Shown here: in pieces, positions 34,268 to 44,900 of the stretch
Layout: the number at the start of each line of letters is the position of its first letter
Numbering within the stretch: the first letter of the stretch is position 1
Origin: Prototheca cutis
Taxonomy: Eukaryota; Chlorophyta; Trebouxiophyceae; Chlorellales; Chlorellaceae
Length of the DNA: 64,000 nucleotides
Direction of reading: 5' to 3'
Assembly (NCBI GenBank): GCA_002897115.2
Contig: BCIH01000008.1
Coordinates: 807,065-871,064, forward strand
Notes under the pieces: generated by a model
The model's database searches: none
What the model was told of the DNA's origin: nothing
The model's input: only the letters and a program-made list of their open reading frames with translations
Translations under genes and position numbers: made by a program

Positions 34268-35125
34268 CAAACCCAGGTTGTCATCATGAGTAAGCGTGGA
34301 TTCTGTCTACTCCGATGACATGCGTGTTATCATGAAACCCATGTCACTGAGATTGTGAGGATACTCAAACTACCGTGCATGTCACCTTTCCTCCCACACC
34401 CCCCACCCCCCCTTCTCAGGCCTCGGCGGGCGGGGCAAGTCGTCGCCCCGCTGCCTGAACCGGGATGGATCTACTTTTCGCGACGCATGCGTGCCCGGCA
34501 CCGCTTGCACCGCACCATGCGCGCTCTTCTAGCGCGGCTGGGCGGGACGACGTCCATGATGCCCGGTGAGGGCCACCGTGAGCTGCTGGGGCTGGAGCTC
34601 CAGCTGGACAGGGAGCTGCCCGAGGAGCTGTGGGACCTCTGGCGCTTTTACGGCGGCCAGCCCATCTATGCACGCAGCGGCATCTTCAATGGCGCACGCA
34701 TGCTCACGGTGTCTGAAGTCGTCGAGCTGCTGCAGCCGGCGTCGGGAGCTGATGGGAGGGGGCCGGGCGCCGCAGAGGGCAGCGGCCAAGTGCTGTTCCA
34801 CCAGTCTGCGGAGGTGGCGGCGTTGCAGCAGGGTGATGACGAGCGCGATAGGTTTATGATTCCCCACTCTGCCCTCCCATCGCCAGCGCCATCTTCTGCC
34901 GTCCACGCAGCAGGGAACAAGGGGCAAGGAACCTTGCTGCCGCATGCAGCGCTGTCCCCCTGCGCCGGGCTTCACCCGCCTGTCATTCCCTTGTCCGACA
35001 CCGTTCGTGGGGGCAAGTACTATGCGATGGATCCCTCGGGTGCGGTGCTGCTCATGTCGGGCCTGTATGCCCACCGCGTGGCCGGCAGCCTGTCCGAATT
35101 TATCCAGGCCACCCTGCTGCGCTGA
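33977..35125 (+). CDS. F-box protein with SUKH (SMI1/KNR4)-like region
   Basis: Two exons, 33977-34161 and 34420-35125; 296 aa. Residues 3-60 resemble an F-box: LDALPLDVIHRIAQQL, then VVSLAFVSKNLYDTVS and FWARWSRSIF. Exon 2 contains GLELQLDRELPEELWDLWRF, close to the SUKH/SMI1-KNR4 core found in FBXO3 and plant SKIP16. The ApaG domain of those proteins is not evident; the C-terminus has GGKYYAMDPSGAVLLMSG, typical of a SUKH end. F-box proteins recruit substrates to SCF ubiquitin ligases. The intron keeps phase 2 and is filled by a run of 66 G. Confidence 0.72.
34199..34264 (+). repeat. G66 homopolymer in F-box gene intron
   Basis: Sixty-six uninterrupted G inside the 258-base intron, the longest such run in the window. 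Such length may be an assembly estimate. Long G runs can form stacked quadruplexes. Confidence 0.9.
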
Positions 35126-35337
35126 TGGTGGTTGACCGATCGAGGGCCTCATTTCATTGAGTCGGGGAATCCTGTCGTGTGGCTTTCAGAAGTCAGTGCG
35201 GTGGTCAGCAGAGGATTGATTGAGCTCCTGCAAAGGGATGCTCGTGTTTGGATTGGAAGCCACCACAAAGCTCGCGAGAGTGCATGGGCTGAGCACAGCA
35301 ACAGCAGCGGCAAGCACCTCTCAAGCGTTGGCGACTC

Positions 35338-38300
35338 TCAAGCGAGGAGGGGTTCTCGCCGGCGAGGCAGGTGTGGCCGCTCCGGGGGTCGGTGCAGGAC
35401 CTTCATGAGCCCTGTGCCTGTGGGCATGGGAATGCCCATGATGATGGATTCCGACACACCCGTGACGTCATCCACACGGCCGTGGAGGGCGGCATCAAAC
35501 AGGTGGTCCGTGGTTTTCTCAAAGCTGGCCAGCATGAGCACCGAGTCCTTCATCTTGGCAATGCCAAAGCGCGTGATGCCCAGCACCTCGCCGCGCGCCG
35601 TCATGCAGTCTGCCAACAGCATCGTGTGCCTTGCGTCGATGGACATGCCGTGCTGGCCCATGGTGTATGCAATCTCGCCCATCACCGTCGACCGCGCCGC
35701 CTCGATGCCCAGCGTCGCCATCACCTCCGCCACGTGGTTGCTCCGGGTCTGCAAGCCCGATACCCCCGACGTGCCCATCACCGCCTGGACGTGGGTGTTG
35801 GTGTGTGGAGTGTGTTGTGAAAGGAGAGGGGGAGTGGGGTCAATGAGACGCGAGCGGCACGAGAAAACTCCATGCACATGCGCATGTGCACTTGGAACAA
35901 ACAAGCAAGCAAGCACACGCACCGCGAGGTTGGTCCCCTCCACGATGAGGTTAAACCCGCCGCCGGGCTTCTTGTTGATCACCGCGCGCTCCACGGTGGG
36001 AATGCCGCACACGATGACGTCGGGCAGCGAAGCCTGCAGCGCCTGGAGCTGGAAGAAAGTGGGAATGCGCGCCACATCCAGCGCCGGCCGCACCTCCAGC
36101 GTGTCGTCGCCCAGCGTCCTGCGTGCATTGGGTGGAACGCACGAGTATTGGTTGATTGGAAATCAACCCCACGGCCGGGGGGTTCTGTCTGGCATGTCAA
36201 GTGCCCTGAAGGCCCCGACAATCCAACGCACACAATAATACAACTTTACTGAAACACTGCTTAAATTCCCCCCACAAAGCCAGCATGCGGACAGGATGTG
36301 TTCGGGCTTGAGCTTGAGCTTGGGAGCCTCCAGCAGGGCAGCCTTGACGGCCCCCGCGTCCAGATCCAGCTGCAACTTGTGAATGTTCTCCATGTCCAAT
36401 TTCACTGTTGGCAGTGTGTGTGTGTGTTGGGAGGGGAGGGGGGATGTGAGGATTTTGGTGCATGGAGTAATGCCTCCATCAGACCAGGAGACCAGAAGAA
36501 TCCAGCACGATAAACAAAAAGTAGTGTGAGCATTTCCCCATTCTGTGGAATAGGTACAATGTGCACGTACAGACACAGAAGCAGTACAGTCCCTGCAACA
36601 GTTTCCTCCACCCACACCTTGCACGTGGGAGGCTGTGGTGCTGAGGATGATGCGGATGGAATGGGCGACACCGCCCAGGCGTGTGCGCTCCAGCCGCCCC
36701 TTGACGATCCGGGCAGTCTGCTCCGAGGTCTCCACCGCCAATGCAACCTTTGGTTTGGGAGGGGGGGACGTCATCCATGTCGGGATTGTCTCATGAATCC
36801 TATTTATGAATTCATGCAATTGCAAGCACAGCCCCAGATGTTCAGCAAGGTTCCTGAGATCCCCCAGGACCAAAACATACTCCTCCAATCGATAGTGTCC
36901 TCAACCTGCATCAGCGGCGTGGAGATGTTTTTCGCGGCATTGATAATCTCCTTGAGCCGTGGCACACCCAGCGTGACGTTCATGCTGGCCACACCAGCGA
37001 AGTGGAACGTCTTCAGCGTCATCTGCGTCCCCGGCTCGCCTACAACATTTTTGGCAGGTGGCGGGTTGTTGTGAATGCCTGCTTTGCTGATAGTGCGAGG
37101 CCATTGCACCACGTGCATCACATGTCCACCTCCCCCGGGCCCTTCCCCCCACCACAAAAGCCCCTGAACTCACCAATGCTCTGGGCTCCAAAGGCCCCGA
37201 CGGTGGCGCCCGGCTCGATGCGCTTGCAGTCGTACCGCGCGGCACACTGCGCGATAAACCCATGCAGCGCCTCGCTGGACATGGCCTGCGATGCCACGAT
37301 GTGCTCCAGGGCCGGATCACCCCGGGCGTCCTGGGGCAGGCCTAGCCGAGCGCGTACCGCCCGCATTTCCTCAACCTGACTGCGTAGAAACGTCGCCAGT
37401 TGATCTCTGAAGGCTTCGCTGGTGAAATCTGAGTCCGCGCCAAAGGTCTTTCCCGAGAGGACGGCTTCCACCTGGGCTTCCAGTTCGGCCGGCAGCGGGC
37501 ACGACGGCCGGCACCGGGCCTGGATGGCAGTGGCATTGCTGTTGTTCTTGTCGCCCTCACCACCGTTGCCACTGTCCTCATCGCGCGCGTGACCCTCAGG
37601 CATGCCGGAATGCGTGGCGTTGACGACAGACAGCACACGTTCAAAAGCCACGGTTTCGCCGTTCTTTCCTTCCATTCCCACGGGGTCCATGCCGTCCTCG
37701 CCGTACTTGAGCTGCACGACGGCGTTGGCGGCGTTGCGGACGGTGCCGTCATAGTGGGCATACAGGTCCTCCAGCGCCTTCATCAGCCGGCGCGACATGT
37801 ACCCGGTTTCAGCCGTCTTCACCGCCGTGTCCACCAGCCCCTCCCGCCCGGCCATGGTGTGGAAGAAAAACTCGGTGGGCGTGAGGCCCGAATAGAAGGA
37901 GTTGGCCACGAAACCCTTGCCCGCGGGTGTGCAGTCGCCGCGAGGAAAGTGCGGCAGCGAGCGGCGCGTGAAGCCGTCGGGGGCGCGCTTGCCCCCAACC
38001 GACTGCTGCCCCACGCATGCCACCATCTGGGCAATGTTGATGGGCGAACCCTTGCTCCCGCACTGACTCATGATCAACGGTGAGTTGAGGTGGTGCAGTG
38101 ACGCCATGCACACCTGTCGTTCGTTCATTTGTGGGGGGAGTGAATGGGATGCAGGGGCCACGTCAGTTGGCAGTCGGTTAGGGGTTGATGTGGGGTGGGA
38201 GAGGAGGATTTGTTTCACAAGTGCAACAACCCCCCTGTCGCCACTGCATGGCCTGGTAGAACCCAGGGAACCTCCCTCCCTCCCTCCCTCCCTCCATTGC

Positions 38301-40756
38301 ATTTACAAGCCAGCCCGCCGGCCATTCCAACTACTCCTACGCGCCTTGGCGGCCTGCTCGCGGATGTTGTTGAGGACGCCTGTGACGGAGGCCTCCAGCG
38401 ACTCCTCCGCATTGCATCCCGGCTGCGGCGTGAGCTCCCCCTTGCCGTAGGCGGCGATGAAATCATTGCACTGGCCATACCCCGCCTCCAACGTGGCGGC
38501 CTTGGCCCTGCGCAGGCTCTCTGCGGGCGTGACGTCATCGATGCCGATCGAAAAGCCCGTGTCCCCGATGAACCGGGCTGACAACTTGGACAGACGCTGC
38601 ATGACTGCGGCCGCGGCAGCTGCCGAGTAGTCGGCCATGATGACCTGGAACAGCCCAGACTTGTTGCCGCCTCCCAGCGTCACCTTGCCCAGCCGTCCGC
38701 ACAACAGCTCGCTGTTGCGGAACGCCACGAAACCATCCATGGGACACATGTGCTCGCCCTTCTTGGTGTAAATCTTCTCCGCTGTCTCCAGATTGATGAA
38801 CAGCCTGTGTGTGTGTTGGGGCGGCGGGTGGGGGAGATGGAATCAGGCACTCAAAAAGCCCGGGAAATATCCACTACCACTACCACCAAAGCCACACAGA
38901 GAAGTCGCAGCTCACGTGACTCTGGAACTTGGTCGGAGCAGCATGGAGAAGAGCTGCTTGCCCGTCCACAGTTCCAGCGGCCGGATGATGGCCGGCGGCG
39001 GGAGCTCCACCTCCTGGCGGTTGTCCGACATGTAGGCCAGGAACTGGCAGATCTGCTGACGTGACAGGAACCTGTCCTTGGAGGTGATGAGGTAAGCCGA
39101 GGTCAGGAAATCTTGTGTGGCCGCCACCAGAATCTCACCGTTCTTGGGGGTGCACAGGTTGTTCACCACACCCATGAGCTCCAGCGCCTCGGCCCGAGCC
39201 TCCTCCGTCTGTCATTGTACGGCAATTGCATGGGTTTGAGGAGGCGTTTCAGGGTTAGACGCCAGGAACAGACGAACAGATATCGCCACATACACAGACC
39301 TGGGGGACGTGGATGTTCATTTCATCGCCGTCAAAGTCGGCGTTGTAGGGAGAGCAGACACATTCGTTGAAGCGCAGCGTCCGCCAGGGTTTGACTTTTG
39401 CGCGGTGTGCCATGATGGACATGCGGTGCAGCGAGGGCTGGCGGTTGAACAGAACGACATCGCCGTCCTCCAGGTGCCGCTCGACGATGTCGCCGATGCG
39501 GAGTTCGGCGGCGATGCGGCGGCGGTCGCCAAACTTGAGGAAGACCTTGTTGCCGTCCGGAAAGATGACGAATGCCGCCCCCGGCCACTGTGAGGCCCCG
39601 GCCAGCACACGCTGTTTGAGCTTGAGCAGGTTGTGCTCCGTGACTCGCTCCGGGTAGGTCAGGATGGTGGCCATGCGCTGCGGCACGCACACCTCGCTGA
39701 TGGCCAGGTTGGGGTCGGGGGAGATGACGGTGCGGCCCGAGAAATCGACGCGCTTGCCGGACAGGTTCCCCCGGAACCGGCCCTGCTTGCCCTTGAGCCG
39801 CTGCACAAACCCCCGCCCGGGCTTTGACCCCGTCTGGTACATGGCGCCCAGGCCGGGCAGGTCGCTGTTGATCACCGTCGCGCACAAAAACTGCAAGTAA
39901 TCCCAGTGCTCCATCAGATTACTGATCGGCGCCCCGGCCTCCAGATCCTGCATTCATTGTTGTGTGCGTGGCAGTGACTCATCTGTTGTCGCGTGTACTG
40001 CTGCTGTTGTTTATCATCGTTGCTGTTGTTGATTGGAGGGGCAAGGAAGCTGGGGAAAGTTTTCGGTGGGTAGCAGGATCACACAGGCCATCGCTCCAAC
40101 ACACGACCTGTCCACCGGCCCACAAACAGGCAGGCAATACCTGTCTGAGCGTCGTGTTAGTTTCAACGATGTTGGCGAGGCGCATGGTGATGTCGTCCTC
40201 GTTTGACCCTGCACCCGCGTCCATTTCGACGCTGGGCCGGATGCAGACGGGGGGCACGGGCACAGAGGAGGTGAGCAGGTCCTCAGGGCGCCCCGTGACG
40301 TCCAGCATCTCCAGGTCGGCCTCGGGGATGGCGGCAAACAGGGCCCTGACGCGCAGCGGGTTGAGGTCGTCGGCCACGCGGCCCAGGCATGGCCGCAACT
40401 GGTCGTTGTACGCACAGGCCTGTGCCAGGTCGTCCGTAAACGCGTCGGCCTTCTCCCGGCCGCGGGCCGCGGTGTCGTGCAGGATCTTCAGCGTGCCCAC
40501 CACCTTCTTCACCGTACCGTTCTCTGCGCCGCAGTGCGGGCAGCACCGCGTGCGTTTGCACCGGTCCAGCACGCGCTTGAACACCGCCTCACGCTGCACA
40601 CGCTCCGTTCGCAGGGAGCGGAACCGCCGCAGGAAAGCGCGGCGCTCCTCGGATGGCAGCAGCACGTGCGAGCACGACTTGCAAATGCACTGCAGAATCT
40701 GCACCGTGTTCTTCAAGTACCCGATGTGGAAAACCGGCAACTCCAGCTTGATGTAC

Positions 40757-40807
<51 letters not shown>

Positions 40808-41517
40808 GTGTTCGTTCATGGGGGGGGGGGGGATTGCCTCTGAGTAAGTGTGGATGATGCCCAAGCCTTTCCCATCTCCAACTCCACCGGCAGGACCCAT
40901 GCACTCATTCCCACAAGGGAACCCGGCACCCACCAAAATGGCCCGTGCAGTCGCTGAGAAGCTGGCCGCACGTCTCACACATGGCACGCTTGTTGCTGAT
41001 GCCCAGGCGCGCATCAAGCACGCCGTTGGGTTGAGGCCGCCGCTCCGGCATCTGTCGAGTGTGTGTGACGATTGTGCATGCGTGTGTTTTGGCAAAAGGC
41101 CGAAGCATTGCCGATGGAAGCAGGAACGGTGCAGCGTGGTATATGCAAACGCATCACGATTCACCAGTGCTAGTGTGTCAGCCAATTGCAACTCAACACG
41201 CATCCGTGCACCCCAAACTTGCCTTATACAGGGCCCGCTCGTAGACCTGCATCTCCGCATTGTTGATGATCTCGCTGGACGACATCACGCTGAAGCGCAT
41301 TTGCTTGCTGCAGGAGGTGGGGAAATGGGCCTGTGAGCTTGGCGAGGAGTTGCCACCAGGCCTGGGCCGGTGCTGCACGACAGGGCCCCAGCCTCCTCCC
41401 CTGGGCAAGGCGCACGTACATCTTCCGAGGGACGTTCGGCTCTTCATAGAGCTCCTTGGACGCATGGAGCGGCGCATGCTCCATGACTCCCGCGGCCGTG
41501 GGTCTCTGGCTCGCCAT
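35338..41517 (-). CDS. RPC1: RNA polymerase III largest subunit RPC1
   Basis: Thirteen exons on the minus strand: 41517-41420, 41307-41223, 41051-40934, 40757-40141, 39947-39300, 39208-38916, 38804-38345, 38113-37174, 37039-36906, 36747-36618, 36404-36293, 36118-35923, 35784-35338; 1425 aa (human 1390). Clamp zinc ligands are canonical: [14 protein letters not shown], then CKSC and CPHC. Catalytic [12 protein letters not shown] has Asp 510, 512 and 514. Pol III-specific text includes [40 protein letters not shown] and [18 protein letters not shown]. There is no heptad tail. It is the catalytic subunit for tRNA, 5S and U6 synthesis. Introns 2 (AAG then GCAAGT) and 7 (AAG then GCGCGT) start with GC; each restores the family alignment exactly. 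Intron 3 contains a TG dinucleotide run. Divergent from the HEATR5 gene. Confidence 0.95.
40759..40805. repeat. (TG)n microsatellite in RPC1 intron 3
   Basis: About 47 bases of alternating TG, followed by a G10 run at 40820-40831, just upstream (in sense) of the exon 4 acceptor, where it gives CA repeats leading into CACAG. Confidence 0.85.
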
Positions 41518-41933
41518 CCCGGCTAGGGAGGCGAGCNCCCTCCCGCCGACAACGCGACTGCAGACGTCTCTTTGCGCGCGCTCCTTTTTCCTATAGAGTG
41601 ACTCGCTTCATGATGCTATGCATTCGAAACATACTCGCAAAATACACATGTTTACTTCAGGCCTATGACTGGCAGAGTGTTGTGGATACGGGATCGCCAT
41701 GCCATGCAAGCAAGCCGGGCGCCTGGGGTGGGATTGGACGGGGGACTTGCCTAGCTCCAAGTCGCTCCCTTGAATGGACCGATGACCACCCCCGCGTGCA
41801 CGCTCCGCTTCCGTCCTGGGTATTGCTCGATAGACAGAACGTAACATTTCGATTTAAGATCATGTTTTGGACCATGTTGGTCTCCTGATCGTGGCCAGAT
41901 CGCGGGTGTCGAGCCCCGGTCCCGTGGGCCACT
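41518..41933. promoter_or_regulatory. Divergent promoter region, RPC1 / HEATR5
   Basis: 416 bases between opposed start codons, with one N at 41537. No specific element is recognised. Confidence 0.4.
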
Positions 41934-44900
41934 ATGGACCCGACGCCGGCCTTCCACCTGGACGAGGAGGACTGCCTGGGCTTCCCCATTTGGGCCGCCG
42001 AGCTCGAACTCATCGTCGGCAATGCGCGGGGCACGACCAAACCCGATCCCCTGGCCTGCCTGTCGCTCCTGCACAAGCTGGTGGCCACGCTGGCCAGGGC
42101 CGGCAGGGAGGAAGTGCGGGCCAGCCAGCGACGCTGCGAGGACGCCATCTTCAACATCCTGCTCAAGGGCGCCCCCTCCTCGGTGAGCGGCGTGTGAATG
42201 TGGCCCCTGTGGATGGGGAGAGGGTGGCGATTCCGAAGTAAGGCTGTGAAGTTTTGTTGTTGGAAATGGGTTGAGATGCTGGCAGTGGAACTGAAGCGGT
42301 TGCAGGTTCTTTTTTGGTGGGTGGGGGGGGGGGNGGGGCTAAATCATTTTCTGCTGAATTTCTTGGATGTTTTGGAATGGAAATTTCATTTAATCCCATT
42401 CAACTGGATGAATGTGTGCGTCATGATTGCATGAACGGGTACGGACACAATGACACCACCCCTCCTGTCAACCAATCAACGCTATTGAAGATCATCACAA
42501 ACTGCCCTCACAAAAAATCTGNCCCCCCCCCGCCCCCCCGCCAGGTCCGGCGGGTTGCGTGCGAGGCGCTGGTGCTGCTGTATTCCCGCGGCGACCTGCT
42601 CCCCCTGTACAGTCGCGTCTCAAGCCTGCAGCTGTTTCTGGGCACGCGGGAAGCTCAGGGCCGCGAGACGGGAGACGACGTCCGGCTGGGCGCTCTCGAA
42701 GCGCTCGCGGCGCTGTACGCGGCGCACGGCGGCGTGCTGGGTGTGGGTGCAGGCGAGACGCTGGCAGTGGCGGGTCGGCACGCGCCGCCACGCGGCGTGT
42801 CGCCGGCGGTGCGGCGCGCGGTGCTGCGCCTGGTGCGATGTGCGGTGGCGGGGCTGGGAGAGGGCCGCCGTGGGATCGACCGTGTGCAGCGTGAGGGCAT
42901 GCGACTGGCAGAACGCATGGCTCGTGACGCTGAAGCCCCACCGACCGTTCGCGCGGCGGCGGTGCTGGCGCTGTGCGCGGTGCCGGCCGCGGGCGGAGCT
43001 GCACTGTGGCCCGAAGGCGCCGCGGGAGCAGAGACGCTCCGTTCTTCTGCGGCGGCCGCGCTGCAGTGGGGCGCCGAGCCTGACGGTGGTGTGCGCCGCT
43101 GCTGGGCGTGCGCGCTGGGGCTCCTGGCAGCCGCAGCCGCTGGGCCCAGTCCCTCTGCCCGGGCTGCGACTGAGGACACGAATACAAAGCCCAAACACCG
43201 TGCTGCATTGACAGCATTCCTTACGAATGCACCGACCTCCTGCCTGGGCGCACCGCTGGCCGCCGCGGTGGCCGCCGGCGACCGCGCCGGGGTCGCGGCT
43301 GTGCTGCACAGCTGGCAGGTGTACATCGCCCTGGGTGCTGGGGACGACGACAAGTGCATCCGTGCAAAGCAGTTACTGGCTGCGCTGCGATCGGCATGCT
43401 CCGGCGCAGCTCGCGACGCGGCCGAGCCAGCGGGGGCGATCCCGGCGCCGCTGGACGTCGGGCTGCATGCCAGCTCCGGCGAATGGCCGCACCTGCAGGC
43501 CTGCACGTTGAGCACGCTGCGCAGCGCCTGTTTGGAACGCCTGGGGGAGCCCGCGCGCAGAAGGTTGCTGGCGGATATCGCTGCGGAGCTCGGCGGTGGG
43601 ACTGTTGGTGGTGAGCAGCAGGCACTTGGTGATCGGGCCTTAGGGAACGCTGGATCGACTACAACAGTGCATGCAAACGGGCCATCGGGCCCTAACAATG
43701 CGGCAACGATTGTTTTTGCGGCTCTGCCTGTTCCCCATGCAATGGTGCTCCTGGAAACCGCGGCGCTGCTGCTGGAGCTCGTCGGCGAGGCCGGCGCTGA
43801 CGCGGTGAAAGCACTGCGGCCGCCGCTGGCCGCCGCGACACGGAGCCCCTCCATCGCCATCCGCATGCAGGCGGCCTCCACGCTGGCTGCGCTGGCAGTC
43901 GCCGAGCCAGGTCAGGCCGCCGAACTCCTGCGGGGGGCGTTGGTTGAACTCTCCAACGCCCGGAGCGTGTTCAAGGACACTGGAGGGATCAGCGGGGGAT
44001 CTTCGACTGCTGCAGCTGAAACTGTACTGCACGGAGCTGCGGCTTCCGTGGCGGCGCTGCTGACTGCCACCACCACGCGCCTTCCACTGGGCATTCCTGG
44101 CGAGCTGGCGTTGCAAGTGCACACGGTTGCCCGCGACTTGATCTGCCCACCAAGCGCAGGTGCTGTAGAGTCCTCATCTGGAAACGCATCGGCGCAAGAG
44201 TCTCCCGGACAACTGCAGCAGAACCCCTCAGGCCCCGAGCTTGAGGCCGGCTACGTGCTGCTGGGATCGCTGGCATCGCTGGGCTTGCTCTGGAGCAGTG
44301 ACTTGATCCTGTGGGAGCCTGCGCTGGGCCCCGCGGCCTGTGCAGCTTTGGAGACTGTCTTCCAAGGCAAAGGTCGGATGTCTGCTGGGGAAGATGCTGC
44401 AGCCAGTGGGGAACTAGCCTGGCGATGCGCCGCCGTGGTCGCCCTTGGGGCCGCGGTTGGTGCGCGCAGTTTGGACACGGATGGTGCGTCGATCGGTGCT
44501 GCTTCAATGGACGGTGATGAGAAATCACTGGCCCTGGATGCCACCAGCGCCTCGCGACTGCTCGTCCCGCTGCTCGGAACCGTATCAAAGCAGCCGGCGC
44601 TGGCTGACCCGCTGCGGTGCCGTGCCCCACGGAGCGCAGCCGCTGCGGCAGCGCTGCTGTGCGCGCTGGGCCCGCTTCTGTCGGTCCCATCGGCGCTGCC
44701 AACAGCGGCGCAAGAGGCGCTGGGGACCCTGTGTCTTCGGGGCCTGGGCAGCCTGGCGACTGGCGCGGCCGCGGCCACGGTATCGGACCGGGCCGCGCAG
44801 GGTTCGCGCCGGCCGCTGGAAGCGCAGGCCCTTGCGCCCTGGCTCGATGCTGCCGACGATGCTGCGGAGCATGCGATTGCTTCTTCCTGCGGCGCTGGTC

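Noticed and set aside
40759..40805. Repetitive block that might suggest a CRISPR or other array
   Set aside because: It is a plain TG microsatellite inside an intron, with no spacers.
42302..42544. Continuous frame through HEATR5 intron 1
   Set aside because: It is open only because undetermined bases and G/C runs hide stops; GTGAGC donor and CCAG acceptor give the conserved HEATR5 junction.
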